From: Meira nashicola
Taxonomy: Eukaryota; Basidiomycota; Exobasidiomycetes; Exobasidiales; Brachybasidiaceae
Length of the DNA stretch: 64,000 nucleotides
Assembly: GCA_001600355.1 (NCBI GenBank)
Contig: BCJU01000001.1
Coordinates: forward strand, 5,890,013-5,954,012
Direction: 5' to 3'
Made by a program: the position numbers and the translations under genes
In this document: positions 40,039-50,500 of the stretch, piece by piece
Layout: each line of letters begins with the position of its first letter
How positions within the stretch are numbered: the stretch's first letter is position 1
The notes under the pieces: model-generated
Database searches by the model: none
The model's input: only the letters and a program-made list of their open reading frames with translations
What the model was told of the DNA's origin: nothing

Positions 40039-41766
40039 TCATCTTCTACGTTTGTTTCTTCCAGCACCGCTTCCTGCTTTTGAACTTCTCTTTCGGTTGT
40101 AAGAAGAACCGTTTGCGTTTGGATTGAATGCTAAAAGGTGTAATGGCAAACAAGGAGCATCGGGTGGATACGTTCCACTTCCTTTATAACCAGCAGGAGC
40201 ACAGAATAAACAGAACCAACGTCCTTTTGGTGGTTGTGTGAATCCAACGCAAGGCAAATGAAACCATTCACGTGGACAATCTTCATTATCACAAGCTACC
40301 ATCTCTCCTGAAGATACTTCATCACAATAACAATATGTTGGTTCATTTGGATCGACTGCCATATCTCCACCAGTTATATGATCTTCATTTTGATCTTTTG
40401 ATTTATTGTTTCCTATACCTCTTTTCTTTCCAACACCTTCTGAACTTGATTCACGATCTTCAATAGCAGCATTTGTCATCTTATTCGCTTGAGATCGATT
40501 TCCACTTGGTCTTCCCATTAATAAATTTTCAACATCATCCCATCTATGTGCACCTTGACCTTTTGTATAATCGATTCCAAGAGCATCTTGTAAGCCACGA
40601 CTAGCTTCCGTCCCTGCTCTTAAACCAAGCAAAAGAGTATTTTCACTCTTTTGTAAATCTGCATCTAATCTTCTGATTTGTCTATCTATCCAATCATATG
40701 CAGTAACTGCTAATCCTACCTTTTCTTCTGCAATCTTGATCGATTCAGAAGAAGCATGTGCGATGCTAGCTAGCAATGAAAGTCGTGTAAATCGAGTTGG
40801 AGCCAGATTTGTGGTTGAATTGGGTGGTGGTGGAATGTCGTCTGAAGGTGTATCTTTTGTGCTGTTCGAGCTTGGTGTCGGATCAATCGCTTCTCCTTGC
40901 TTTTGACCATCACTGTCTTGTTGTTCGGACTGTAAGTCTGGAGAAGTGGCTCTTTCTACTTCTGATTTAATCGGTAAATCCCCTGCTAATTCATGAAATA
41001 CTTCTGCATCATCTTCTCCTTCTGCATCTGCATCACTTGAAGCGATATCTTGATCAGGTTGAAATGCGAGCTTGGCGGCAGCATTTTCGATTTCCTTGTT
41101 TTCGCGTATTGATTCGACTGTTTTTTGTTCTGGTGTTAATTTGGAATAAGCGATCCTTGCATCTCTATATGCTTTCGATTGTGATGCTACAAGTTCGATT
41201 CGTTCTTGGAATTTCGTTTCCATCTCTCGCATTAATGCATATGATCTTTGTAATTCTAACGGTAGCTGTTCAACAATTTCAAAATATTCTTCATGCCACC
41301 TTTCCATCAATTCAACTTCTTCTCGTTTTCGCTTAGCACGTTCTTCTTCGCTTTCTTCGCGTGTAGGAGGTTGAGGTGAATCAACTTCTTCTTCTTCTTC
41401 AGGTATAGGTCTTTCCGTTTTGCTCTTCCTGCCCCTCTTTCCAAAAGTTGTACTTCGCCTTCCTCTCTTAGACCCTTCTGCATTGGTATGAATTGCTCTT
41501 TTTGAGTTATTTTTGCCTTTCTCGAATTCATCCTCTTGCACTCCACCAAGATCATCCTTTCGTGCAACAGGCATAATCTTTCTTCCACTTCTTGATCTTC
41601 TCATTCCAGGTTCAGTACTATTTGTATCTACAGTTGCTGTAGTTGAACGTGAAGATGGTCCAGCTTGTTCAGAAGGCGTTCTCTCTTCATTTTTTGGTCT
41701 GCCTGATGAGCGTCTCATTATTGGTTTGGAAGAGTGACCATTTGATCCTGCTCCCATTCTTGCCAT
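40039..41766 (-). CDS. ING-family PHD-finger protein (histone acetyltransferase/deacetylase subunit)
   Basis: 575 residues. The C-terminal PHD finger (about residues 473-525) has the full C4HC3 ligand set in CYCDEVSSGEMVACDN, CPREWFHLPC and WFCLFC, with the aromatic residues that read methylated H3K4. An ING helical domain lies at about 160-220 (ERWHEEYFEIVEQLPLELQR, then MREMETKFQERIELV), preceded by a long basic/acidic disordered extension not found in small yeast homologues. A further helical ING part occurs near 330-385. Yeast relatives Yng1, Yng2 and Pho23 belong to NuA3, NuA4 and Rpd3L; which one this matches is not clear. The tail is basic (RKRSSKAGSGAGRNKRRR). Confidence 0.9.
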   Translation of the reverse strand: MARMGAGSNGHSSKPIMRRSSGRPKNEERTPSEQAGPSSRSTTATVDTNSTEPGMRRSRSGRKIMPVARKDDLGGVQEDEFEKGKNNSKRAIHTNAEGSKRGRRSTTFGKRGRKSKTERPIPEEEEEVDSPQPPTREESEEERAKRKREEVELMERWHEEYFEIVEQLPLELQRSYALMREMETKFQERIELVASQSKAYRDARIAYSKLTPEQKTVESIRENKEIENAAAKLAFQPDQDIASSDADAEGEDDAEVFHELAGDLPIKSEVERATSPDLQSEQQDSDGQKQGEAIDPTPSSNSTKDTPSDDIPPPPNSTTNLAPTRFTRLSLLASIAHASSESIKIAEEKVGLAVTAYDWIDRQIRRLDADLQKSENTLLLGLRAGTEASRGLQDALGIDYTKGQGAHRWDDVENLLMGRPSGNRSQANKMTNAAIEDRESSSEGVGKKRGIGNNKSKDQNEDHITGGDMAVDPNEPTYCYCDEVSSGEMVACDNEDCPREWFHLPCVGFTQPPKGRWFCLFCAPAGYKGSGTYPPDAPCLPLHLLAFNPNANGSSYNRKRSSKAGSGAGRNKRRR

Positions 41767-42257
41767 TTTGACTTTGTAAATATATTGGATGTCTCAACAA
41801 TTGATTCATATAATTGTGCTATACTCTCTTATTCCCCAATCGTTCATCATCATCCTCTTGATCGCCCGCCACGTTGTTGTGGTAGTTGTGGAGTTCTTCT
41901 CAATACATCTATTGAGTGTTTATAAATTACGCGTACAAAAATCAAAAAAATAGTCGCGTTTGTGTAAAAAGGCGAGTAAGCATATCATGCATGCATAATC
42001 AATACATACACTATCACTTACTCTAATAATAACAGCATTGACGGGCTGCCGACTGGGATACGCTAATTTTTCAACTTGACCTCAAAGTTAGATTCCCCGC
42101 ACAAAAAAAATAAAATAAAAACCCGTTGAAGCCGTTGTCAGGATGCCTAGAGAGAAGCTGTAATGCCAATACTAGTTAATGAACAATTGAATGGTAAAGA
42201 GATACAACACGATCACTGCTACCATCCCTGAAGTTTAATAATAATATTGAATGCAAA
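41767..42257. promoter_or_regulatory. Shared divergent promoter of ING-PHD and AhpD-like genes
   Basis: 490 bases between divergent genes. AT-rich with an A-run near 42104-42120. No named motif seen. Confidence 0.4.
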
Positions 42258-43025
42258 ATGTCACATATTACGCGCGAATACATTCAAGAACTTCGAAAAT
42301 CCTTTCATTCTGATTTACCAGAAGATGATTGGTATGTTATTTTAACATCTGCTTTTGCTTCTGCACATTTAGCAGTAGAAGCAGTACCTTTGATATATGA
42401 AGAAGCATTGCAACTTTATGCACCACATAATCAAACAAAATACGATAAAGAAGCAATAAAAATTCAAAGAAGGATAAAAGAGTCTTTATTAAAAGGTGCA
42501 ATAATTTATGGTATTCCAAGTGCAATTGATGCTATGGTAATTTGGATTCCTATCTTAAGAAAAGAATATCAATCACAACCTGGTAGAAATGATTCAGGAA
42601 CATTTTTCAGAAAAGATCGTGATACAAAAACTATGCCCGAATACGAATCAGCAGCAATGGATCATTTAAGTGTAATTTATCAACATAATATCGATAGTAT
42701 CTTTCAACGTTTCGGTCAAGATGCAAATGATATCTTTCGTCAAATTATTCATTTTGGTTATGGTTGGAATTTATCTTATACTGACATTTTAAACTTTCCT
42801 TCAACTGAACTTTGTCTTGTTGCTGCTTTAATCTTGCAAAATTTACGTATGGAAGTTTTATGGCATTTACGTGGTGCTCTTCGATCAGGCCTTAGTCAAG
42901 AAGTTATTCAAAATGTTCATCAAGTTTGCATAAGAATTGCGAAAGATGCAGATTTACGAACAAACAAAGTTCCCACTCTCGAAGAAGTATCCGAACATAC
43001 AAACGAACTAGATGGTAAGGAATAA
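42258..43025 (+). CDS. AhpD-like/carboxymuconolactone decarboxylase-family protein
   Basis: 255 residues. Fungal AhpD-like proteins share RIKESLLKGAIIYGIPSAIDAM and a C-terminal ELCLVAALILQNLRMEVLWHLRGALRSGLSQEVIQNV, both seen here. The CxxC redox pair of true AhpD is absent, so peroxidase-reductase activity is unlikely; function unknown. The last codons end at TAA 43023-43025, but a GTAAGG donor at 43015 and a CAG acceptor at 43121-43123 with TACTAC-type sequence between could instead splice to a further 18-codon exon ending near 43180. I keep the simple end because nothing in the family decides it. Confidence 0.8.
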   Translation: MSHITREYIQELRKSFHSDLPEDDWYVILTSAFASAHLAVEAVPLIYEEALQLYAPHNQTKYDKEAIKIQRRIKESLLKGAIIYGIPSAIDAMVIWIPILRKEYQSQPGRNDSGTFFRKDRDTKTMPEYESAAMDHLSVIYQHNIDSIFQRFGQDANDIFRQIIHFGYGWNLSYTDILNFPSTELCLVAALILQNLRMEVLWHLRGALRSGLSQEVIQNVHQVCIRIAKDADLRTNKVPTLEEVSEHTNELDGKE

Positions 43026-43301
43026 CATTCTGTCACATTGCTATCATTCATGCTTATATGATGTCTTTACTACTACTACACGCATCACTTCGTCAATTAC
43101 TAGTTATGTATATGTTCATTCAGGAAAGATGTGCATCGAGAGATTATATAATTCGAAAAGATACATGATGAAAGATCATTGATGGTTGAAGTGTTGCGTA
43201 CAGCAGAGGACTATATTGAGCAGAAAGAACGAGAAACGAAACATTTAGTTGATGATGCTGAATTGGGGGTCCGAGTCAAAGAAATATATATCTTTGTTTG
43301 C

Positions 43302-44948
43302 TTATGGGCTATCCTTGGTAGCATTGTTGAAGATCAACAAGTTGGGACTACCATTAACATCCTTCAAAACACCTGGTGTGCTGAGCTTGGCCAATGCTTT
43401 CTTCAAGTCAAATGGATGCAAAACACTTCCGACTGCTGGTGGTGTGGGGGCAAGTAATTGAACTTGTTGATGTTGATTACCACCAAACAATCCTCCAACA
43501 AATTCCAAAGCCAAAGCTGGAATTGGCAACAAGTTGGTCAATTTACCGGCAATGGAGGTGGAGAAGTCACTGATATCGAAAGATTTTGAACCAGCAAGCT
43601 CAAGTGGGTGACCAGATGGCAAAACATTGTCAATCTTGGTGAATTCGTCTGATCCATAAATGGACAACAAATAAGCCAACATACCAACAACGTGAGGGGT
43701 AGCCATACTTGTACCGCTGATGATGTTTGTGCTAGAGTTACCGGTGTTCCATGTAGACTTGATGTTCAAACCAGGTGCAAAAACATCAACACACTTACCG
43801 ACGTTACTGAAACTGGCACGCAAGTCATCCAAAGTAGATGCACCAACTGTGATTGGGTTTTCAGCACCGGCAGGTGAGACGTTGCAAGCATCTTGGTTTT
43901 CGTTTCCTGCAGCGACGGCAAAGTGTAAGCCATTGCTAACGGCACCATTGACTGCTTTGTCCAAACTTGGGCTACGACCACCACCAAGACTCATGTTGGC
44001 CACAAATCCACGATGCTTCTTGGCTTCAGCACTGCTTGGGTTGGCTGCCATCGCTTTTGTCTTTGATTTGGCATCTTCAACCGCCCAAAGGACACCACCA
44101 GTAACATCAGACATACTTCCGCTACCACCAGAGCCAAGAACCTTGACGGCAACCAATTCTGCCTTCTTTGCGACACCGTATTTGTTAGAACCAATTGTAC
44201 CAGCACAGTGTGTACCATGACCATTTCCATCGGCATCTACATCATTGGGCATAGTCTTACCCCAACGAGCACGTCCTTCAAATTCTTCGTGGTAAATGTT
44301 GATACCTGTGTCAATCACATAAGCGGTAACACCTTCGCCACCGTGTACGTTGTACAAATATTGACCAAAGTTCTTGAACGAAACACCTTCACGATGGGAG
44401 ATGCGGACCAATCCCCATGGAGACAAGCGTTCGATTTGTTGAGTAGAGATGTCATTTGAGGAAGCCTTGATGGATGTTGGGTAGTCTTCTTGCCAGACAT
44501 TGCGACCATCATCTTCCATTTCTTGAGTTGTTACGACGGAATCTTGCTCGACATATTCGACTTCAGGGTGAGCACGAATGTATGCCAAGACATCAGGGGT
44601 AAAAGAACCTGAATAACCTTGCATTACACCTTGTGAATCAAATATGTGACGAATACCTTTTGCTTCACCTTGTGCCAAACGTGCGGTAGTTGTATCTTGA
44701 GCACTGGCAACGGCTTCACGATGAGCCAAAAAGGTGGTAGCATCCACGCCATCCTTCAAGATAACCATATAATGACCTTGAATGTGCTTGCGATTTTCTT
44801 GAGCATGGAATGCAGCAGGAGCGTGTGGGGTATCATAGTGCAATTGTTGAGGAACAAATGCGAGTGGGATACCTGATTTGCTTAATGGCATGGCCATTGA
44901 AGCTGAAACGCTCAACGCCAAGCTTAAAAGAGCTGTTCTGATTTGCAT
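43302..44948 (-). CDS. Subtilisin-like serine protease (S8A, cerevisin/proteinase K type)
   Basis: 548 residues, intronless. Signal peptide in residues 1-25 (TALLSLALSVSASMAMP). An I9 propeptide inhibitor domain covers about 60-150 (HYMVILKDGVDATTFLAHRE to VEYVEQDSVV). The catalytic triad is Asp in AYVIDTGIN (about 212), His in GHGTHCAGT (about 245) and Ser in SGTSMATPHVVG (about 408). The WGLVRIS motif after the propeptide is typical of fungal cerevisins (vacuolar Prb1). A C-terminal extension of about 130 residues follows the catalytic domain. The start at 44948 gives the cleanest signal peptide; 10 upstream in-frame codons are not needed. It may be vacuolar or secreted. Confidence 0.94.
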   Translation of the reverse strand: MQIRTALLSLALSVSASMAMPLSKSGIPLAFVPQQLHYDTPHAPAAFHAQENRKHIQGHYMVILKDGVDATTFLAHREAVASAQDTTTARLAQGEAKGIRHIFDSQGVMQGYSGSFTPDVLAYIRAHPEVEYVEQDSVVTTQEMEDDGRNVWQEDYPTSIKASSNDISTQQIERLSPWGLVRISHREGVSFKNFGQYLYNVHGGEGVTAYVIDTGINIYHEEFEGRARWGKTMPNDVDADGNGHGTHCAGTIGSNKYGVAKKAELVAVKVLGSGGSGSMSDVTGGVLWAVEDAKSKTKAMAANPSSAEAKKHRGFVANMSLGGGRSPSLDKAVNGAVSNGLHFAVAAGNENQDACNVSPAGAENPITVGASTLDDLRASFSNVGKCVDVFAPGLNIKSTWNTGNSSTNIISGTSMATPHVVGMLAYLLSIYGSDEFTKIDNVLPSGHPLELAGSKSFDISDFSTSIAGKLTNLLPIPALALEFVGGLFGGNQHQQVQLLAPTPPAVGSVLHPFDLKKALAKLSTPGVLKDVNGSPNLLIFNNATKDSP

Positions 44949-45785
44949 ATTGTATGATTGTGGGGAAGAGAAGAACAAAAAGAGGAGTTGATGAATATGA
45001 TCGAGAAGGGCAGGTTAATAAGAAAGTAACCTTTTACCCTGAATGGATGATGGAAAGAGAGAGAAAGGACGAGAAAAGGATTGGATTGATATCAATCAAG
45101 GGTTATCAATTGGGCGTCTCGGATGCAAATGAGCACCTTAGCAGTGTTAATATGCTCAGATCATGCATAATAATGCAGTTTAGCTCCACTCTGAGTGCCC
45201 AACACACATGCAATAATAAGACGGCTATTGTCCTGCCGCGCGTCTTTTATCCAATGGTCTCGTGGGCGGGCGCTTGCTGAGCAAACATTATTGCAATTAC
45301 GAGCTTTGTTCCCCACAAGGGCAGTAGTAACAAGACCAAGATAGGGGACAAGAAAAACCGCGGGCGTTTTGCCTTTTGTGATATTTCATCACGCAACAAG
45401 CTGCCAAATTGGTGCAACTTTATTTCCAGGGTTTTGACTCATTGCAAAACAACCCCCTTATAAGCGCGAATGCAGACTATGATGCTAGCAGAAGGTACAG
45501 TAGATGAAGTTGCCAACTTGCCCAAAAAGCCATCTTATCGGGTTAACAGTCGGACAAGTCTAATGCATCTGATCTCCTGGACTGTTTTTTCGTTAGTAAG
45601 CAGGATATGTACCTGTGTGAACGCACCTCATTGCTAAAAAAGTAGATAAACAGAAATATATTATATATCACAAGCAATTTTGAAGACCATCAGAGAAAAG
45701 ATGAAAGTTGGAGGTCATTGATGAGTGGTGAGAATGATGGCTGGCTTGCTTATCGGCCATCTGTAGATTGCTGCATATACCATTT
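44949..45785. other. Intergenic between subtilase promoter and Ggc1 3' end
   Basis: 840 bases with no supportable gene. The sequence near 45170-45480 is mixed composition and contains no recognised repeat. Confidence 0.45.
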
Positions 45786-46743
45786 TTACATGTATTTGCC
45801 GAACAATGGGATCAATGATTGTGCAACAGTGAAGGAAAAGACAAGCTTAGGTCCAACGACGAGGATTTTTGGTGTTAATCCTTTGAAGAATGCTCCAAAT
45901 CCTTCATGTTTGATCATTTCCTTCATGATTGTTACACCTCCTGTGTTAGTTTCAAAGTTTGCATTTTGAATACGTGTTTTGACGACATCCAAAGGAGCAG
46001 AAACGGTAATAGAAGCAACTGCTCCTCCAATACTTGCAACAAAGTTTTGCGACCATGTTGCTTTGCCGAAATCTTCAAGTCCAAAGAGATATTCTTTTGT
46101 AAATGCACTTCCTCCGAAAAGGGCAAAAGATCCTGGTGCATTACGTGCTGCTGTCCATCCCCATCCTCTGTACAAAGAGAAACCTTCATCTTTAACGATT
46201 CGCAAGAATCCACGTGATCTGAATGACTCCGGGTTTGTTTGTCTTTTGATTTTAAGAACATCGAGAGGTAGAAGTACAATTTCACCAATACCCGTTAGAC
46301 TGCAAAGAGGAGAAGTCAGTATATGCTGTAGAGATTATCGAAAACCACACTTTAACTCACCTTCCTGCAGTAGCAGACATCATACTCTTTCCATTTCTCT
46401 CTCCGAATGTGTCAACGAAGAACTTTCTGTGATTGTTTGTTAGGTAATCGTTAAAGTATGGTTGACCTCCAAATTTGTAAATTCTTTGTAGAATTTTGTA
46501 ACCTGCAGCATATCCAAGACCAGGGAATAATGATAAAGCTTTTGTACCAAGAGGTGCAGATGCTTTATCCTTGAAGATCACTTGTGCCATCTTTGCTGAT
46601 TTGTCTTTGTTACTCATCAATCTCTTTGCAACCGTATCCACAGGATGGAAAACGATCAATTCAGCAACACCAGATAAACCGGATCCCAACAAACGGGCTT
46701 GTGCCGATTCGCGGTGCTTACCGCCAGCGATTGGAGGAGACAT
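45786..46743 (-). CDS. ggc1: Mitochondrial GTP/GDP carrier Ggc1
   Basis: 298 residues from two exons: 46743-46361 and 46299-45786, with a 61-base intron (GTGAGT donor, TTTGCAG acceptor). It exchanges GTP and GDP across the inner mitochondrial membrane and affects iron homeostasis in yeast. Close family identity is visible throughout: ARLLGSGLSGVAELIVFHPVDTVAKRLMSN, FPGLGYAAGYKILQR, and, across the splice, TGIGEIVLLPLDVLKIKRQTNPESF, then YRGWGWTAARNAPGSFALFGG. The three mitochondrial-carrier PxD/ExxK-type signatures appear as HPVDTVAKR, LPLDVLKIKR and APLDVVKTR. The gene is nearly colinear with the yeast protein. Confidence 0.97.
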
Positions 46744-47562
46744 TGTTGAAGATGGAGAAAATGATGGCCTTCGCCTTCTCTATTGACCAAATGATGGATA
46801 AGCTCAAGAGCATACAAAGTTATCAAGAATGCGTATCAAATTTAATCCTTTTTTCAAATCTTCTTAAATCTTGCCGTATGAAAAATGTCCCACTTCGGAA
46901 ACGCACGGCCTGCGCTAAAAGGCAGAGTGCATGTACATAAACTACTGATTAGATTTTTTTTATCTTTTTTTCGCTTTGAGAATATAGTCCTATTTTTGGT
47001 TGGGTCTGTACTTTTTAGCCCAAAGTTTGCCGGCCGACTCTTTTATTCTTTAGAAAAAAATTATATAATCTTTCATCCAAAATCTCCCTTTTAACGCGTT
47101 TCGCGTTTTTGACGTTGGTCTAGTGAAAAAAGCACGCATGAAGCCACATTTGGAGTGCAATCAAAATGCATGCCAAACCATAACGGCGCCGAGCCTAGCT
47201 GAGACCAAACGTTTGCCTACCCTCCGGGTTTGTACTCAATTCTTACAACAGTAAGCCCTTGCATATTCCGCTTTCCTGTCAACAATTTTTTGTGGTATGT
47301 CCGTTGATCAATTTATGCAAACATCTTCATCACCATCATAAAAGCGAAAGAAAGCATTTATTTGCTTTACGGTATAGAGGAGGTAATACGAAAGCGTGGA
47401 GAGGCTTTACGATTTAGGTGATTACGATCGCCTCCTCTTGACAGCAAGCAGCAGCATTTAGAGTGCATATTTGCATATATCTGCATATATCTGAGGTAGC
47501 AGCTTGCACGGAGTCATAGATCAACATTTACTCTTTCTGGATACCTCATCTTCACAGCAATT
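46744..47562. promoter_or_regulatory. Shared divergent promoter of Ggc1 and F-box/WD40 genes
   Basis: 820 bases between divergent genes. TTAACGCGTTTCG at 47091-47103 contains the MluI-box ACGCGT and is also present at 29260-29272. A short GCATATATCTGCATATATCTG repeat is at about 47473-47493. Confidence 0.45.
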
Positions 47563-50500
47563 ATGGATTCCGTTGAGAATATCGCATCATCTCCGCGTAG
47601 AGTGGTTACACCGCCACCAGGTGCATCATTTTCCATCACGTCTCCATCACGTTCTATGTCCAATATCGCTTCAACAGGCTCTGGACCAGTTTTAGCACCC
47701 AACGCTGCCTCTTCTTCTGATACAAGCAACACAATGAATATGTCTGTAGGATCAACAATCGCACAACAAAGAGCAGCGGCAGGATTGATTCAGAGGGCTA
47801 TTTCACCTCCAACGCCTGCTCCTTCTCCACAGCCTGAAACGAGAACGCTGCGACAGAATATTATCAATGCAGAAAATGCAACTGTAGTTGATCATCAAGC
47901 TACTACTGCAACCGAATCACCATTACTCAAGCTCTTCTTACGAGAATTTCCCACTTTGGAACCTAAAGAACGTCATGCGTTTTTGGCATCATTTGTGGAT
48001 CTATGCAACTCGCGCGAATTGGCACATCTATCTACATTGATCTCGCCCAGACTCAAGGTTGACTTTTTATCAGCATTACCAATCGAAGTATCCTTACACA
48101 TCTTGTCGTTCCTCGATGATCCAAGAACATTGGCTCGTGCAAGCGGTGTTTCGCGCTTCTGGCGTAGTTTGGTAAATGATGAACAAACCTGGAAGGTGAT
48201 GTGTAAACGATACAGGTTCAGACAGGTACCTCTTAACCCAAGCCGATCGCAAATCTTGGGCGTCGAAACGCCTGACCAGACGATGGAACCGGCTTTGGCT
48301 GATGAGGAATATGTGGATTTATCTACCGAAAACAATTCTCCAGTAGAATCAAGTCGTGTTCTCGGTAGTCTTTATGAGGCATATCGTGCTCGTGGATTGG
48401 ATCCGACAACTGCATTGACTGAATTGAAAACCCTTCATAATCTCTTCCTTTCAAAGCGAGCACGCGAAATCGGAATGGAAGAAAGAAGACGTCAATTACA
48501 TGCACTTCAACATGATAACGTTTTCATGGATATGTTGCAAGACAAAGCTTTCGTTACACGTATGTCTGATAATACCATCAGTGAGGAGGACCGAAGATTC
48601 TACGAGCAACTAGAGCTATTTGTTCAAGAAGCCAGCACTGATAGTCAAACAGACGATATTGCTGGACCATCCAGTACTCGATCTCATGAAGGATCCCAAA
48701 CGGATTCGAGTGCAGTAGGATGGTTAAGCACTGGACCTCCCTCCACCCGTACCATGGGCGGTGAGATTAGCGGTGATCCTCGTACACCTGTTACGTCAAC
48801 AAGTGGTCGATACTTTAATCCTACATCTGCAATCCCTCTCCGTGAGATGGGAAGGAATTTTGTTTCGCCTACCAGTCGACTAGGAAGTATGACCAGCGGG
48901 TTGTTAACGAGTCTTTGGGATAGAACAGGTTCGAATGCGATTGGTGGAAATGTAGCAGAGAATGAATCAAATCAACCACCAAGTGTAGGCGATCATGGTC
49001 ATTCTACTGAAGGTCATCATGATCCTGAAGATGAGGACGTGGATATGACTGAAGAACCATCTTCGTCCGCAAGAGAGGACTCAGAAACTCTCACGCGTAC
49101 TCAATCCGACTCTACAAGTGTGCCAAACCGGCATGGATCGTCATCTTCGAAAGCAACAGGTGCATCATCGTCTAGACGTAAACCACGCTTTGCACCTTTT
49201 GCCAGACCAGGAAGCGAAGAAGAGAATGCATTGGCAGAATCAAGTCAGAACCTTCCGATTGGAATCGGAAAACCGAATTATATGTCCTTGAAAAAGGCTG
49301 CTCTTCGATCAGCTTCGGCTTCAACTTCAACTTCAGAAGCTGGTCGTAGCTTTGGTGCTCTGGGCCTTGATGCAAACGAGAATACAGCAAAGCCTTTCCA
49401 ATCAGCATTATTGTCTACGCCAAAAAGATCCATTTCTACTGGACAGTTTGGCATGCGAAATGCACGGAAGAATAAGCCTTTTAGTTACAAGACGCACTTT
49501 AAACTTGCTTATCAGACGGAATCGAATTGGCTTCGTGGCGGTCGTCTTTTAACACAACATGTTTCCTCTGATGATGCTTCTGGTGAAGGGGCTACTGTGA
49601 CATCACTGTCTATTGATGATGATTGGATTATTGTTGGAATGGCCAATGCAAGAATTCACGTTTTCGATGCAAAGACTGGGCTCTTTGTTCAAACATTGAG
49701 TGGACATACTGCGGGTGTATGGTGTATGGCGCTAATCAGTGCTTCGGGAAATCGTTCAAATGTTCAATCAAAGACGAATCCAGCAAAAGGCAAAGCACGC
49801 CATACCCAAAATATGGAAGAGGATGACGACACCGTGTACATTCCTGTTCAACGGTATGCTCCATTCATGGGCATGCGAAATTTCTATACCCCAACACCGG
49901 ATTTAAACTTGGTTCATCATGATCCTAGACCAGCCGCAAGTGTATTCTCGCCAGAAATGCGAGCTGCACAGCTGGAAGCCGAATTTACGGAATCTCAACG
50001 ATCTCAACCGTCTCTACCGATGCCACACCAAAATACACTTTGGAATCAAGAAAGAAGTACAAGGTCAATTCATGAATCTTTGCATTCCAGTCGTACAAGT
50101 CCTTCTAACGAAGAAGCCTTTTCTTCTTCTTTGCCATCTGCTCAACCTGGATCTGCATTCGAAGCAGCAGCAGAAGCGGCAGCGGCAGCAAGAGCTGCAC
50201 GTATGGCCGGACACGAAGAAGATGAAGAAGGTGCAGCACGAAATGCTAGCAGTCATACAAGTCGTGGTGCTGGTTTGGGAAGTAATTTTGGCAGCCCTTG
50301 TGGAAGTGTGGCAGGATATGGAAACGAGCATGCGATTGTGGTGAGCAGCGGTTGCGATCGTGACGTTCGTGTTTGGGATCTTTCTACGGGAGAGTGTAAA
50401 TTCGTATTGACTGGTCATCGCTCAACTGTACGTTGCTTACGCGTTTTTGAAGGTAGACCGATTGCCATTTCTGGATCAAGAGATGGAACTATGAGAGTTT

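Noticed and set aside
43124..43180. Possible extra 3' exon of the AhpD-like gene
   Set aside because: Splice sites are plausible but the added 18 residues resemble nothing in the family; kept only as an alternative.
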